NCBI GenBank assembly: GCA_017408725.1
Contig: JAFQUA010000050.1
Location: 1-45,607, forward strand
DNA: 45,607 nucleotides
Reading direction: 5' to 3'
From: Oscillospiraceae bacterium
GTDB lineage: Bacteria; Bacillota_A; Clostridia; Oscillospirales; Oscillospiraceae
In this document: one piece after another, positions 45,604-45,607 of the stretch
Numbering within the stretch: position 1 is the stretch's first letter
Layout: every line of letters begins with the position of its first letter
The notes under the pieces: generated by a model
Told to the model about the DNA's origin: nothing
Database searches by the model: none
Seen by the model: only the letters and a program-made list of their open reading frames with translations
Program-made: the position numbers and the translations under genes

Positions 45604-45607
45604 ACTA

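Overview
The window reads as chromosomal DNA of a spore-forming, anaerobic gut Firmicute, most likely a member of the Oscillospirales/Oscillospiraceae (inference). The evidence is a SpoIIE-type sporulation phosphatase, a Firmicutes-type SigA, a lepA-hemW neighbourhood, a BppU-type phage tail protein of the kind common in Clostridia, and a hairpin-rich inverted-repeat element resembling small repeats I associate with this group. I see no rRNA, tRNA or CRISPR array.

Left part (1-13.9 kb), mostly housekeeping: the 3' end of pnp; a solitary rpoD on the minus strand, divergent from lepA; a 169-bp MITE-like element; hemW; spoIIE (minus); a three-gene set of CYTH protein, DEDDh exonuclease and PLP aminotransferase; a NahK-like hexosamine kinase and a zinc-ribbon membrane protein (both minus); pta; and an MgtC-family membrane protein. 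Most of these units have a recognisable sigma-A promoter and/or a hairpin terminator.

Centre (14.0-35.8 kb): one continuous plus-strand surface-glycan operon of 19 genes behind a TTGCCA-N17-TATTAT promoter. It opens with a PglF/CapD-type UDP-GlcNAc 4,6-dehydratase, a DegT aminotransferase and a PglC-type initiating phosphoglycosyltransferase. Next come a PLP decarboxylase and an ATP-grasp ligase, a GT4, a UDP-HexNAc 6-dehydrogenase and 4-epimerase (WbpA/TviB and WbpP/TviC types), another GT4, a GT2, a hexapeptide acetyltransferase, a Wzy polymerase fused to a glycosyltransferase, the four dTDP-L-rhamnose genes (rfbABDC), wecB, a WbsX-type glycosyltransferase and the Wzx flippase. The combination predicts a Wzx/Wzy-exported heteropolysaccharide with a 4-amino-4,6-dideoxy sugar, a HexNAc-uronic acid, rhamnose and possibly ManNAc. 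No PglD-type N-acetyltransferase sits next to the aminotransferase, so a free amine, and hence a zwitterionic glycan, is possible. The decarboxylase/ATP-grasp pair suggests an additional amino-acid or amine decoration.

Right part (35.8-45.6 kb): a three-gene orphan phage-tail cassette on the minus strand; a GlmU-C-like left-handed beta-helix acyltransferase coupled to glmM (plus); a convergent minus-strand pair of a GlmU-N-like pyrophosphorylase and a kinase of unusual architecture (a CapD-like membrane domain fused to a NahK-like kinase); then a PfkB sugar kinase and gnd in a minus-strand pair. The glmM/GlmU-like/kinase group can supply UDP-GlcNAc, the precursor of most sugars made by the central cluster.

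The observations most worth following are the decarboxylase/ATP-grasp pair inside a putative zwitterionic glycan operon, the membrane-anchored NahK-like kinase fusion, the Wzy-GT fusion, the GlmU functions encoded as separate genes, and the stranded phage-tail cassette.
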